Assembly: GCA_023433465.1 (NCBI GenBank)
Contig: JAEZCR010000231.1
Span: 1 to 23,904 of the forward strand
DNA length: 23,904 bases
Direction: 5' to 3'
Source of the DNA: Pseudomonadota bacterium
GTDB taxonomy: Bacteria; Pseudomonadota; Gammaproteobacteria; Steroidobacterales; Steroidobacteraceae
The notes under the pieces are model-generated. The model saw only the letters and a list, made by a program, of their open reading frames with translations, was not told the origin of the DNA and did no database searches. The position numbers and the translations under genes are program-made. Below are positions 9,144 to 16,739 of this stretch, one piece after another (the stretch's first letter is position 1; the number at the start of each line of letters is the position of its first letter).

Positions 9144-10319
9144 TCAGTAGGGCAGGCCGACGTAGTTTTCGGCCATGCTCGTCTGGGCGGCGCGCGATTC
9201 GAACAGGTAGGCAAGCTCCGTCTCCTGCATGCGTTTCGCGAACGGATCGACCGGAAAGTCGTGCAACTGGCGGGTCATCCACCAGGAGAAGCGCTCGGCC
9301 TTCCAGATGCGTTGCAGGCAACGCGAAGAATAACGGTCGAGAGGGCGCTCGCTGTTCTCGCGGCAGGCATCGCGCAGCGCCTCGTGTAGATAGAACACGT
9401 CGCTGACGGCGAGATTCAGGCCCTTGGCGCCCGTCGGCGGCACGATGTGCGCGGCGTCCCCAGCCAGGAACAATCTACCGAACCGCAGCGGCTCGACGAC
9501 GAAGCTGCGCAGCGGCGCGATGCTCTTCTCGATCGACGGCGCGGCGGTGACCTCGGCCGGCACCTCCGCGCCGATTCGCCGCTGGAATTCGTCCCAGAAT
9601 CGCGCGTCGCTCCAGTCTTCGACTCGATCTCCTTGCGGACATTGCACGTAGCAGCGCACGCGCGTCGGCGATCGCAGGCTCGCGAGCGCGAAGCCGCGCT
9701 CCGAGTTCGCGTAGATCAACTCCGCCCAGGGCGGATGCGCGTCCGCGAGCACGCCGAGCCATCCGAACGGATATTCACGCTCGAACACGCGGATGCGGTC
9801 CGCGGGAATGCTGCGCCGGCATACGCCGTGATATCCGTCGCAGCCGGCGATGTAATCGCATTCGATCTCGTGAGTCTCGCCATTCCTGCGATAGGTCACG
9901 CGCGGCGCGCCGCCATCCCAATCATGCAGGCCGACGTCATCGGCCTCGTAAACGCTCGGAGCACCGGCCGCGTCGCGAGCCTCCATCAAGTCGCGCGTGA
10001 TCTCCGTCTGGCCATAAACCGTGACGGACTTTCCGACCAGTTCTTTCAGCGCGATGCGATGGCGCTGGCCGCGAAACCCGATCTCCACGCCCTCGTGCAC
10101 GAGCGCTTCCTTGCGAAGGCGCGCCGCGACGCCCGCGTGCTCGAGCACGTCGACCGTGCCCTGTTCGAGCACACCGGCACGGATGCGCCCTAACACATAT
10201 CCGGGAGTGCGCCGCTCGAGAATGATCGCGTCGATGCCTTCGCGTAACAGGAGCTGTCCCAGCAGCAGGCCCGCGGGTCCCGCTCCGACGATGACGACCT
10301 GTGTGCGCTGCCGGGTCAC
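9144..10319 (-). CDS. pobA: 4-hydroxybenzoate 3-monooxygenase, copy 1
   Basis: This FAD monooxygenase converts 4-hydroxybenzoate to protocatechuate with O2 and NAD(P)H. The FAD-binding GAGPAG lies at residues 12-17, the DG motif appears as 'IAGCDGYHG', and the late FAD motif is 'FLAGDAAHIVPPTGAKGLN'. The C-terminus 'ENYVGLPY' is typical of PobA. With the GTG at 10319 the length is 391 residues, the normal size. A TTG at 10379 is also in frame but falls inside the remnant of another gene. No clear ribosome binding site precedes the GTG, so coupling to the former upstream gene is possible. The NAD(P)H-contact region reads 'ERRTPGYVLGRIRAG', close to the well-studied Pseudomonas enzyme and unlike copy 2. 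It is divergent from a LysR gene that may control it. Confidence 0.92.
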   Translation of the reverse strand: MTRQRTQVVIVGAGPAGLLLGQLLLREGIDAIILERRTPGYVLGRIRAGVLEQGTVDVLEHAGVAARLRKEALVHEGVEIGFRGQRHRIALKELVGKSVTVYGQTEITRDLMEARDAAGAPSVYEADDVGLHDWDGGAPRVTYRRNGETHEIECDYIAGCDGYHGVCRRSIPADRIRVFEREYPFGWLGVLADAHPPWAELIYANSERGFALASLRSPTRVRCYVQCPQGDRVEDWSDARFWDEFQRRIGAEVPAEVTAAPSIEKSIAPLRSFVVEPLRFGRLFLAGDAAHIVPPTGAKGLNLAVSDVFYLHEALRDACRENSERPLDRYSSRCLQRIWKAERFSWWMTRQLHDFPVDPFAKRMQETELAYLFESRAAQTSMAENYVGLPY

Positions 10320-10326
10320 CTGAGGC

Positions 10327-10398
10327 TCAGAAGTCGAACTGGATGGTCGCGAACCACTCGCGCGGTCGCGCGTAGGCAATCTCCGCGCCCGCGAGCGC
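10327..10398 (-). pseudogene. Remnant of a TonB-dependent receptor C-terminus
   Basis: Immediately upstream of pobA copy 1, a short frame ends at a TGA (10327-10329) and reads 'EIAYARPREWFATIQFDF'. The pattern 'YARPREW...F.F-stop' with a terminal phenylalanine is the usual last beta-strand of TonB-dependent outer-membrane receptors. Only about 23-30 codons can be recognised. Upstream of them the frame turns into the LysR promoter region and the reverse of the LysR gene. The rest of the receptor has been lost, apparently by deletion. Its stop lies 7 bases before the GTG of pobA, so the two were once probably one operon. The call rests on a short match. Confidence 0.6.
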
Positions 10399-10446
10399 CA
10401 ACGTCCTGCGAATGCTCATGCGGTGACGGTAGGCAATGGCCGGGGT

Positions 10447-10464
10447 ATCTTCAATCGCGATTGA
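10447..10464. promoter_or_regulatory. Candidate LysR-type operator
   Basis: In the gap between pobA copy 1 and the divergent lysR gene stands the perfect 14-bp palindrome TCAATCGCGATTGA (10451-10464). It overlaps an ATC-N9-GAT arrangement (10447-10461), a common form of LysR-family binding site. It lies 65 bases before the lysR ATG, a usual place for autoregulation and control of the divergent gene. Confidence 0.5.
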
Positions 10465-10528
10465 TGGATATCGAGTATCGTCGAGCGTGATAGTGTGAAT
10501 TCGCGCCTGGGGGCGGGAGGGAGCTGCC

Positions 10529-11467
10529 ATGAACCGATCATTCGATCTGAACCTGCTGCGGATCCTCCTGACCATCCACGAGCAGGGCAGCGTCACCGCC
10601 GCGGCGCAGAAGCTCGGCATGGCCCAGTCCGCGGTGAGCACCGCGCTCGCCAAACTACGCGTGCGGTACGCCGATCCGCTGTTCAATCGCGTGGGTCACG
10701 GCATGGAGGCGACGGCGCGCATGCGCGGCCTCATCGCTCCGCTGCGCGAGGCGCTGATGCGGGTAGATGGGACCTTCTCCGCGGACGACCGGTTCGATCC
10801 CGCGACCACGGAGCAGACGTTCACGTTCGCGATGACGGACCTCGGCGAGATGGTGTTCATGCCGAAGATCCTGCGCCGCATCCGCCAGGTGGCGCCGCGC
10901 GCCTCGGTGCGCTCGGTCGCCGCGAGCGCGGCGCAGATTCCGCGCTGCCTCGAGACTGGAGAGATCGATCTCGCGGTCGGCTACTTTCCCGACCTGCGCG
11001 AGAAGTCGTTCGTCGAAAAGCACCTGTTCTTCCATCACTTCGTGTGCCTGCTGCGGGCCAATCACCCGATTGCCTCCAGCACGCTGTCGCTTGCGCAGTT
11101 CCGCAGCCTCGAACACGCCGTCGTGTACGGCGCGGGGCGCACGCACGAGGTGTTCGAGCGTTTCCTGCGGTCGAAGAAGATTCACCGGCGCGTGGTGCTC
11201 GAGACGCCGCATTTCATGAGCATCCCGCCCATCATCTCGCAGACGGACCTCGTCGTGACGGTGCCGCATGCGGTCGGCATCTTCGTGCGCAAGGCGCACA
11301 TGAACATCCGCATCGCCGAACCGCCGATCCAGACGCCGAAGATCGACCTCAAGCTGCACTGGCACCGCAACTTCCAGCGCGATCCGAAGAACAAGTGGCT
11401 GCGCGAGCTCGTCGCGGATCTGTTCACCGACGATCTCGACGAGTGGCAGACGGCAGGGCGCCGGTAG
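10529..11467 (+). CDS. LysR-family transcriptional regulator (NodD/NahR-like subgroup)
   Basis: The 312-residue protein has the LysR winged helix-turn-helix at about residues 6-65 ('FDLNLLRILLTIHEQGSVTAAAQKLGMAQSAVS'). An effector-binding domain with two periplasmic-binding-protein-like lobes spans about 90-300. The 'DLNLLR.L..I.E' opening and 'LGMAQSAVSTALAKLR' place it near NodD/NahR/LinR-type regulators, many of which respond to aromatic acids. The ATG at 10529 follows GGGAGGGAG at good spacing. Divergent transcription from pobA copy 1, with a palindrome in the shared promoter, suggests it activates pobA in response to 4-hydroxybenzoate or a related compound; this is an inference. Its stop abuts that of the next gene with no gap. 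Confidence 0.9.
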   Translation: MNRSFDLNLLRILLTIHEQGSVTAAAQKLGMAQSAVSTALAKLRVRYADPLFNRVGHGMEATARMRGLIAPLREALMRVDGTFSADDRFDPATTEQTFTFAMTDLGEMVFMPKILRRIRQVAPRASVRSVAASAAQIPRCLETGEIDLAVGYFPDLREKSFVEKHLFFHHFVCLLRANHPIASSTLSLAQFRSLEHAVVYGAGRTHEVFERFLRSKKIHRRVVLETPHFMSIPPIISQTDLVVTVPHAVGIFVRKAHMNIRIAEPPIQTPKIDLKLHWHRNFQRDPKNKWLRELVADLFTDDLDEWQTAGRR

Positions 11468-12763
11468 CTAGAGCTCCGTCAGCGTTTCCTGCTTCGCGAT
11501 CTTCGCGGTGTCGAGCTCGATGCCGAAGCCGGGTTTCTCCGGCAGCGTCACGAGGCCGTTCACGGCGACCAGCGGATCCTTGATGAACCACTGCTTCTCG
11601 GCGACGTGATTGATGAGAAATTCGCCTGCCGGGCACACCGAGGGCGACTGGCTCGCGACGATCGCGAGCGCGGCATGCACGTTGTGACAGTGGGGCATCA
11701 CGCGCACGCCGTGCACCGAGGCGAGCTGACAGATCTTCGCGACCTCACTGACGCCGCCGCACCATTCGGGATCCGCCTGGACGTAGTGCAGCGCGTCGGC
11801 CTGCAGGAACTGCTGCACTTCCCACCGATTGTAGAAATGCTCGCCGGTTGCGACCGGCACGGTGGTGGATTGCCGCAGGCGGATGAAACTCTCGACGTCG
11901 GCCATCGGGAACGCTTCTTCGATGAACCACGGCCGATACTGCTCGACCTTGCGGCACCACTGGATCGCGTAGTTGAGGTCCCATCCCTGGTAGGCGTCGA
12001 AGCCGATCTCGACCTCGTCGCCCACCGCCGCGCGCAGCTCGCGCATGAGCGCGACGTTGAGGTCCATGCCTTTCTGACCGTCGCCGGGTCCGTAGGCCAG
12101 GAACCACTTCTGGTGGATGAAGCCTTCCTTCTTGAGCTGCGCCGCCCGCTTCGCGGCGAGCGGCGGATCGACGGAGAAGCCCAGGCAGCTGCCGTAGACG
12201 CGCACGGGGTGCTGCGTGGGTCCGCCTAACAACCGGAACACGGGTATGCCGAGATACCGGGCGCGCAGGTCCCACAGCGCGTTGTCACAGTAGCTGATGC
12301 CCATCATGTAGTGGCTCGCGCGCGCGTGGCGGTTCGAGCGGTACATCTGGTCCCAGAGCTTTTCGACCGCGAGGGCGTCCTGGCCGATGAGCAGCCGGCG
12401 CAGCGGGCCGAGGATGGTCGGCAGCGCCTCGCTGTCCACGTAACCGTAGACGCCTCCGTGGCCGCCTTTCGTGCGGATGCGTAGATAGTGATGGCGCGCG
12501 GTGTAGGTTTCCTGGCGGGCGGGCGACTCCTTGAACGGCTCCGGGCGCCGGTCGGGATAGATGTGCAGCGGATTGACCTGGTGTTGGCCCGTAGTCCTGC
12601 GCGTTCTTTCGCGCGGGCCGGAGATGCGCAGCACATCGACCTCGGCGATGACGAGATCGGGCAGATTGACCGCGGCAGCCAGGGTTTCGCGGATAGATAG
12701 TGGAAGGAGAGCGGCGAGCGCAGAACCCGCGCCCAGCGATTGCAGGAAGTCTCGACGTTTCAC
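11468..12763 (-). CDS. Tat-exported mandelate racemase/muconate lactonizing enzyme-family protein (probable sugar-acid dehydratase)
   Basis: This is an enolase-superfamily enzyme of 431 residues with a twin-arginine leader (RR at residues 3-4, hydrophobic to about residue 31, ending AAA). The barrel carries the expected metal ligands Asp256 ('GFDAYQG'), Glu282 ('FIEEAF') and Glu308 ('ATGEHF'). Lys219 in 'HQKWF' and His358 in 'MPHCHN' are likely acid/base residues, with Asp331 as a possible dyad partner. This set fits the mandelate-racemase subgroup, whose members often dehydrate aldonic acids such as rhamnonate or galactonate. A Tat leader is unusual for the subgroup. The start codon is GTG at 12763, with GAGGGG upstream. 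It ends tail-to-tail against lysR with directly adjacent stop codons. The substrate is unknown. Confidence 0.87.
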   Translation of the reverse strand: MKRRDFLQSLGAGSALAALLPLSIRETLAAAVNLPDLVIAEVDVLRISGPRERTRRTTGQHQVNPLHIYPDRRPEPFKESPARQETYTARHHYLRIRTKGGHGGVYGYVDSEALPTILGPLRRLLIGQDALAVEKLWDQMYRSNRHARASHYMMGISYCDNALWDLRARYLGIPVFRLLGGPTQHPVRVYGSCLGFSVDPPLAAKRAAQLKKEGFIHQKWFLAYGPGDGQKGMDLNVALMRELRAAVGDEVEIGFDAYQGWDLNYAIQWCRKVEQYRPWFIEEAFPMADVESFIRLRQSTTVPVATGEHFYNRWEVQQFLQADALHYVQADPEWCGGVSEVAKICQLASVHGVRVMPHCHNVHAALAIVASQSPSVCPAGEFLINHVAEKQWFIKDPLVAVNGLVTLPEKPGFGIELDTAKIAKQETLTEL

Positions 12764-12775
12764 GGCAGGGCCCCT

Positions 12776-12793
12776 CGCGAGTCAGGACTCGCG
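12776..12793. repeat. Inverted repeat upstream of the enolase-superfamily gene
   Basis: CGCGAGTC-AG-GACTCGCG is a perfect 8-bp inverted repeat in the 75-base gap between the GNAT gene and the enolase-superfamily gene, 13 bases before the latter's GTG start. It could be an operator or a weak transcript-end hairpin for the GNAT operon. No T-run follows. Confidence 0.35.
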
Positions 12794-12838
12794 CGAGCTT
12801 GTTGTACCGTCCCGCGCGCCGTCAACGGTGCGAATCCG

Positions 12839-13360
12839 TTATCCCGGATCGAGATTTTTGTAGAACACCACCGTCTGGCAGAACGGACCGTCCGGCAGCA
12901 ACGCGTATCTGGGAATGGTGCCGACGCGTTGCCAGCCGCTGCGTGCGTAGAGCCGCTCGGCGTCCGCGCTCGCGGTGTCCAGTACGAGCAGTGTTCGGCC
13001 GGCTTCCTTCGCGGCACGTTCGGCCGCCGCGAGCACGGCCGCGCCGACACCGCGCCGCCGCGCGCGGCGGTGGACGAGCATCTTGGAAACATCGGCGCGA
13101 TGCGGCTGGTTTTCCGGCGTCGCCCAGATGGCCTGGGCGGTGCCGAGGATGCCGTGCTCGTCCTCGGCGACGACGAGCACGCGTTCCTTCCGCGCGACGC
13201 TGGCGCCGACGTCGCGCCAGAAGTCTTCCGCCTTCTCGCGCGTCATCGGGTACATGAAGCTCACGGACGCGCCGCCCACGACGCAATCGATGAGCACGTC
13301 GCACAAGCCGTCGAGATCGCGCGGGGTGATGACGTGCAACTGCCGCACCGTGAAGTTCAT
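12839..13360 (-). CDS. GNAT-family N-acetyltransferase
   Basis: The 173-residue protein has the single-domain GNAT fold. The acetyl-CoA-binding motif A appears as 'VHRRARRRGVGAAVL' (about residues 97-110, R-x-x-G-x-G), and a late 'AERLYARSGWQRVG' motif B segment follows. The start ATG overlaps the stop of the XRE-cupin regulator gene by four bases (ATGA), so it is translationally coupled and probably regulated by it. XRE-cupin plus GNAT pairs are common in proteobacteria, often as a self-contained resistance or amine-modification unit. The acceptor substrate cannot be told from sequence. Confidence 0.9.
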   Translation of the reverse strand: MNFTVRQLHVITPRDLDGLCDVLIDCVVGGASVSFMYPMTREKAEDFWRDVGASVARKERVLVVAEDEHGILGTAQAIWATPENQPHRADVSKMLVHRRARRRGVGAAVLAAAERAAKEAGRTLLVLDTASADAERLYARSGWQRVGTIPRYALLPDGPFCQTVVFYKNLDPG

Positions 13361-13932
13361 GACGCGAGCACCACGATGTAACGGGCGGGCTTCTTCGTGC
13401 GATTGCGGAACGTGACTGGCGCATCGAGCTGCATGGCGAGGCAGTCGTCCTTCGCGAGCTCGTGCGTGACCTTGCCGACCGTCACTTCGAGCTCACCTTC
13501 GCGCACCCAGATCTGCTGCGCCACGGCGCGGTCGCGCGCGCCGGTTTCGTAGGCCACCTTGGCGCCGGCGGGGAAGTCGACCTCGACGATGCGGATGGGC
13601 GAGGGGTAGTTGGCCGGCGAGACGTTGGTGCGGATGTATCCGGACTGCGGATCCTTCCACGCCACGCGATCCCCGCGCCGTGACACCGGATCGGGCGGCG
13701 CAGCGGCGTCGTCGAACAGAGAAGCGAGGGTGACGCCGAGGCCGGTGGCTATCTTCTCGAGCACCACCGCCGTCGGGCTGGTTTCGCCGCGCTCCACGAG
13801 CGAGATCATCGAACGACTCACGTCGCAGCGGGCGGCGAGCGCTTCGAGCGAGAGACCGGCCGTGGCCCGCAGGTCGCGGACCCGCGCGGCGATCCGTGAG
13901 TGGATATCCGGTATACGGGATACTCTGTCCAT
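13357..13932 (-). CDS. XRE-family regulator with C-terminal cupin domain
   Basis: The 191-residue protein has an N-terminal helix-turn-helix of the lambda-repressor type (about residues 12-68; 'LSLEALAARCDVSRSMISLVERGETSPT'). A small cupin sensor domain follows (about 105-185; 'VDFPAGAKVAYETGARDRAVAQQIWVREGELEV'). I use the ATG at 13932; the longer open frame upstream is a shadow of the metallo-beta-lactamase gene. It is coupled to the GNAT gene downstream, and the metallo-beta-lactamase gene lies upstream on the same strand with a 56-base gap. A near-palindrome over codons 4-9 may be its own operator. The ligand is unknown. Confidence 0.9.
   Translation of the reverse strand: MDRVSRIPDIHSRIAARVRDLRATAGLSLEALAARCDVSRSMISLVERGETSPTAVVLEKIATGLGVTLASLFDDAAAPPDPVSRRGDRVAWKDPQSGYIRTNVSPANYPSPIRIVEVDFPAGAKVAYETGARDRAVAQQIWVREGELEVTVGKVTHELAKDDCLAMQLDAPVTFRNRTKKPARYIVVLAS
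13906..13921. promoter_or_regulatory. Near-palindrome over the first codons of the XRE-cupin gene
   Basis: ATCCGGTATACGGGAT has arms that match at seven of eight positions around GTATAC. It lies just inside the coding start of the XRE-cupin gene, where a dimeric repressor could block its own transcription. The function is inferred from symmetry and position. Confidence 0.3.
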
Positions 13933-13988
13933 TATATTGGAAGCATACGCGCGCCCGCAGCCGTTGTCATGCAGGTAGGTGCCGGGAT

Positions 13989-14900
13989 CTACCGCTCCTC
14001 GGAGACGCGTTTCGCGAGGCGTTCGAGGGCGCCGGAGGCGTAGCGCTTGCAGTCCTGGCCGTCGCCGATGAAGACATTGCGCTTGGCATCCTTCGCGAGC
14101 GCCGCGAGCTTGGCGTCGAGATCGATCAGCTCGGGGTGCGGCGCCAGCAGGATGTCGCAGGGCAGGGAGGCGACCTTTGCGATGGACTGCTCGAATTCCG
14201 GGACACGGCTGGCGTATTTCTCGTCGCCCGAAAAGCGGAAGCCAGGCGCGGAAACCGAATTCAGGCTGTCGGCGTAAACAACGTTCCTGCAGTCGGAGCC
14301 AACGCAGGACTTCCACGACCAGCTGGTGCCGCCGGGCGTGTGACCGGGTGTGAGGTGCGCGGTGATCTCGATGCCCGCGACCTTCAAGGTTTCACCGTCC
14401 GCAACCTCGCGCACGTTCGCAACCGCAGGGAAGTTGTTGTGCTTCGGACCGAACGCGAATTGCGGGTCGTCCTCGAGCGGACCGCCGTTCTCGAGCGCGC
14501 GTTTGCCCGCGGGGCTCGCGGCGACCTGGGCACCGCTCGCGCGCTGCAGCGCCGCGATGCCGCCCGCATGGTCGTAGTGCATGTGCGAATTCAGGACCAG
14601 CTTCACGTCCTCGAGACGGAAGCCCAGCTTCTTGATATTCGCGGCGATCGCGGGCGCGCTTTGCGGCAATCCGCCATCGATGAGCACGTGGCCCTTGTCC
14701 GAGGTGATGAGGATCGAGGACAGCCCACCGCCCACGAACCAGGTATTGCCGAAGACGTTGAACGGCTCGCGCGGCTTGGCCCAATGGTCGCAGGCATCGC
14801 AGACGTGCGGAGGATCGGGTTGAACATCGGCGGCAATGACCGGCAACGAAATGAGCGTTGCGATGACGGGAAAAAAAAGTCCGCGCGAGATTCTTTTCAT
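13989..14900 (-). CDS. Subclass B3-like metallo-beta-lactamase
   Basis: This is a secreted metallo-hydrolase of 303 residues. The ATG at 14900 begins a Sec signal peptide (MKRISRGLFFPVIATLISLPVIAAD) and has AAGG upstream. The zinc ligands are all present: His106, His108, Asp110 and His111 in 'SHMHYDHAGG', His187 in 'TPGHTPGGTSW', and His255 in 'APHPE'. The sequence around them ('VLIDGGLPQSAPAIAANIKKLGF', 'ALQRASGAQVAASPAGKRAL', 'GGTSWSWKSC') closely matches subclass B3 beta-lactamases of environmental bacteria. Its role may be periplasmic hydrolysis of beta-lactams, but some B3-like proteins hydrolyse other lactones or amides. Its neighbours (XRE-cupin regulator, GNAT) would fit a small resistance cluster. 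Confidence 0.85.
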   Translation of the reverse strand: MKRISRGLFFPVIATLISLPVIAADVQPDPPHVCDACDHWAKPREPFNVFGNTWFVGGGLSSILITSDKGHVLIDGGLPQSAPAIAANIKKLGFRLEDVKLVLNSHMHYDHAGGIAALQRASGAQVAASPAGKRALENGGPLEDDPQFAFGPKHNNFPAVANVREVADGETLKVAGIEITAHLTPGHTPGGTSWSWKSCVGSDCRNVVYADSLNSVSAPGFRFSGDEKYASRVPEFEQSIAKVASLPCDILLAPHPELIDLDAKLAALAKDAKRNVFIGDGQDCKRYASGALERLAKRVSEER

Positions 14901-15014
14901 GACCTTCGATTCCCTGCCGTGGCGAGATCTAACCAATCCACGAGCGTATGACATCGTTCGCAGATCTCGCAATGCCAAGTTGCCGACTGAGGCGCGGCCG
15001 CACTAATCTTTCGC

Positions 15015-15797
15015 ATGCGCAATTCCCTTCAAGTTCGCTTCGCGTCGGTCGTCGTGGGCACAATGATCGGGGCCGTTTCATGGTCAGGTCCCAATGAAGA
15101 CGAAGTTCAACGGATTGCGGCAGAGATCAGCTCCGTCTGTAACACCCAGGGTATGCTGGCCTGCGAGAAGAACTTCCGGGACATGGACCAGGTTTTCGAA
15201 TTCTTCAGGGAATACGACAAGCTCGCAATTGCTGAAACGAAATTCGCCGATTTCGTGAAGTCGCGGTATCCCGGAGAAACATTCGACTGGAGTCTCATGA
15301 GGGCCAGTCTGAAGTTGAAGGTGAAGCCCACGATGACACCCCAGACATTGCTGAAGGGTGAGGTGGTGGCTCAAAAGATCGCGGACGGTTATCGAGTTAG
15401 GACGGGGAAAGGGGAATTCGATTTACGTCACGACTCGGACGGTTGGTATCTCGTTCCGGGCGAGATCGCCTTGGAGCAAATCAACAAGGGAATCAGGCAG
15501 CTCGCTCCCTACTACCGGGCGGCCATGTTGAAGCGCATCATCCTGGCGTACAGGATGCTCGAGGCCGACATGGCCAAACTAGACAAGGATGTGCTCGAAA
15601 GGGGTGTGAACGAAGACCTTGCGCCCCTGGTCGCGGCAATGCTCGGTCCGGAGTCCGTGCCTCAAGTGCTGCGGGAACAGTTGAAGCCGCTGGACGACGT
15701 GCTGGCCTTCTACGGACCGCTCAACTCTCGTAAGAAAATGGAAGCTGCTATTCGCAGTGCACATCGGCTTGCGCCGTCGGTCGAGTCCTCGCTCTAG
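15015..15797 (+). CDS. Hypothetical protein of lower GC content, possibly exported
   Basis: I do not recognise this 260-residue protein. The N-terminus has a basic start and a hydrophobic stretch at about residues 7-24 (VRFASVVVGTMIGAVSW), so it may be exported or anchored. Two cysteines follow at about residues 42 and 50. The middle contains a small beta-rich segment ('GYRVRTGKGEFDLRHDSDGWYLVPG') that reads like an SnoaL/NTF2-like or DUF4878-style fold. The C-terminal half is helical and charged. Two sampled 60-base stretches are about 45-50% GC, against about 65-67% in neighbours, and codons such as TTA, AAA and GAA are more frequent. This suggests recent acquisition. No strong ribosome binding site is seen before the ATG. 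Its stop overlaps the stop of ligC. Confidence 0.72.
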   Translation: MRNSLQVRFASVVVGTMIGAVSWSGPNEDEVQRIAAEISSVCNTQGMLACEKNFRDMDQVFEFFREYDKLAIAETKFADFVKSRYPGETFDWSLMRASLKLKVKPTMTPQTLLKGEVVAQKIADGYRVRTGKGEFDLRHDSDGWYLVPGEIALEQINKGIRQLAPYYRAAMLKRIILAYRMLEADMAKLDKDVLERGVNEDLAPLVAAMLGPESVPQVLREQLKPLDDVLAFYGPLNSRKKMEAAIRSAHRLAPSVESSL

Positions 15798-15800
15798 AGC
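15791..15800. other. 10-bp palindrome holding both stop codons of convergent genes
   Basis: GCTCTAGAGC is a perfect palindrome. It contains the TAG of the hypothetical gene (15795-15797) and, on the other strand, the TAG of ligC (15794-15796), so the two genes overlap by four bases tail-to-tail. Confidence 0.6.
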
Positions 15801-16735
15801 AACGACTTCTCCAGCGTGTCCAGCGTGCGCATCGCCGGCAGCACCTGCGCGACGCTCGCGTTCGGTTCGCGCTTCTCCAGGATGGCCGCGAAGAATTCGC
15901 GGTCCTGCAGCTCGATGCCGTTCATCGACACGTCGACCTTCGACACGTCGATGGAATTGTTCTTGCCGTCGACGAGCTCGTCGTACCGCGCGATGTACGT
16001 GCCGTTGTCGCAGATGTAGCGGAAGAACGTGCCGAGCGGTCCGTCATTGTTGAACGACAGCGACAGCGTGCAGATCGCGCCGCCCGGCACCTTCATCTGG
16101 ATGCTCATGTCCATCGCGATCCTGAGATCCGGGTGCATCGGTCCCTGGATGGCGCGCGCCACGCTCGCGGTTTCGCCTGTCTGGTACTGGAACAGGTCGA
16201 CCGTGTGACAGGCGTGGTGCCAGAGCAGATGATCGGTCCAGCTACGAGGCTTGCCGAGCGCGTTCATGTTCGTGCGGCGGAAGAAATAGGTCTGCACGTC
16301 CATCTGCTGAATCTTGAGCTCGCCCGCGACGATCTTCTTGCGGATCCACTGGTGGCTGGGATTGAAGCGGCGCGTGTGGCCGCCCATGCAGATGAGTCCG
16401 GTTTCCTTCTGCACGCGCGCGAGTTCTTCGGCGTCCTTTAGGTTGTCCGCGATCGGAATCTCGATCTGCACGTGTTTACCCGCGCGCATGCACTGGATGC
16501 CTTGCTTCGCGTGCATCTGCGTGGGCGTCGCGAGGATCGCGGCCACGACGCCGGGTTGAGCGAGACACTCCGCCAGATCCGTCGACCAGTGCGGGATGCC
16601 GTACTTCCTGGCGACTTCCGCGGTTGAATCGGGACTGCCGCCCGCGAGCGTCGCGATCTCGATGCCCGGAATGTTCCGGATCGCCTCGATGTGCTTGACG
16701 CCGAACGCGCCCTGTCCCGCGATGCAGATTTTCAT
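15794..16735 (-). CDS. ligC: 4-carboxy-2-hydroxymuconate-6-semialdehyde dehydrogenase
   Basis: LigC oxidises the ring-cleavage product of protocatechuate, in its hemiacetal form, to 2-pyrone-4,6-dicarboxylate using NADP. The 313-residue product belongs to the Gfo/Idh/MocA family. It has GQGAFG at residues 7-12 for the nucleotide and 'KHVQIEIPIAD' in place of the EKP motif. Long stretches match my memory of Sphingobium LigC: 'GHTRRFNPSHQ', 'MDVQTYFFRRTNMNALG', 'RSWTDHLLWHHACHTVDLF' and 'VDVSMNGIELQDREFFAAI'. It starts 4 bases after the ligB stop, so it is the last gene of the pobA-ligA-ligB-ligC transcript. The following pathway enzymes (LigI, LigU, LigJ, LigK) are not in the window. Confidence 0.95.
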   Translation of the reverse strand: MKICIAGQGAFGVKHIEAIRNIPGIEIATLAGGSPDSTAEVARKYGIPHWSTDLAECLAQPGVVAAILATPTQMHAKQGIQCMRAGKHVQIEIPIADNLKDAEELARVQKETGLICMGGHTRRFNPSHQWIRKKIVAGELKIQQMDVQTYFFRRTNMNALGKPRSWTDHLLWHHACHTVDLFQYQTGETASVARAIQGPMHPDLRIAMDMSIQMKVPGGAICTLSLSFNNDGPLGTFFRYICDNGTYIARYDELVDGKNNSIDVSKVDVSMNGIELQDREFFAAILEKREPNASVAQVLPAMRTLDTLEKSLL

Positions 16736-16739
16736 TCGA

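Noticed and set aside
13931..13936. A perfect TATAAT on the minus strand at the XRE-cupin start
   Set aside because: It overlaps the ATG itself, would start transcription inside the gene, and has no -35 element at the right distance.
15794..16735. The ligC product first read as a generic sugar oxidoreductase
   Set aside because: The operon with ligAB and the conserved segments match the semialdehyde dehydrogenase LigC, so the generic call was dropped.
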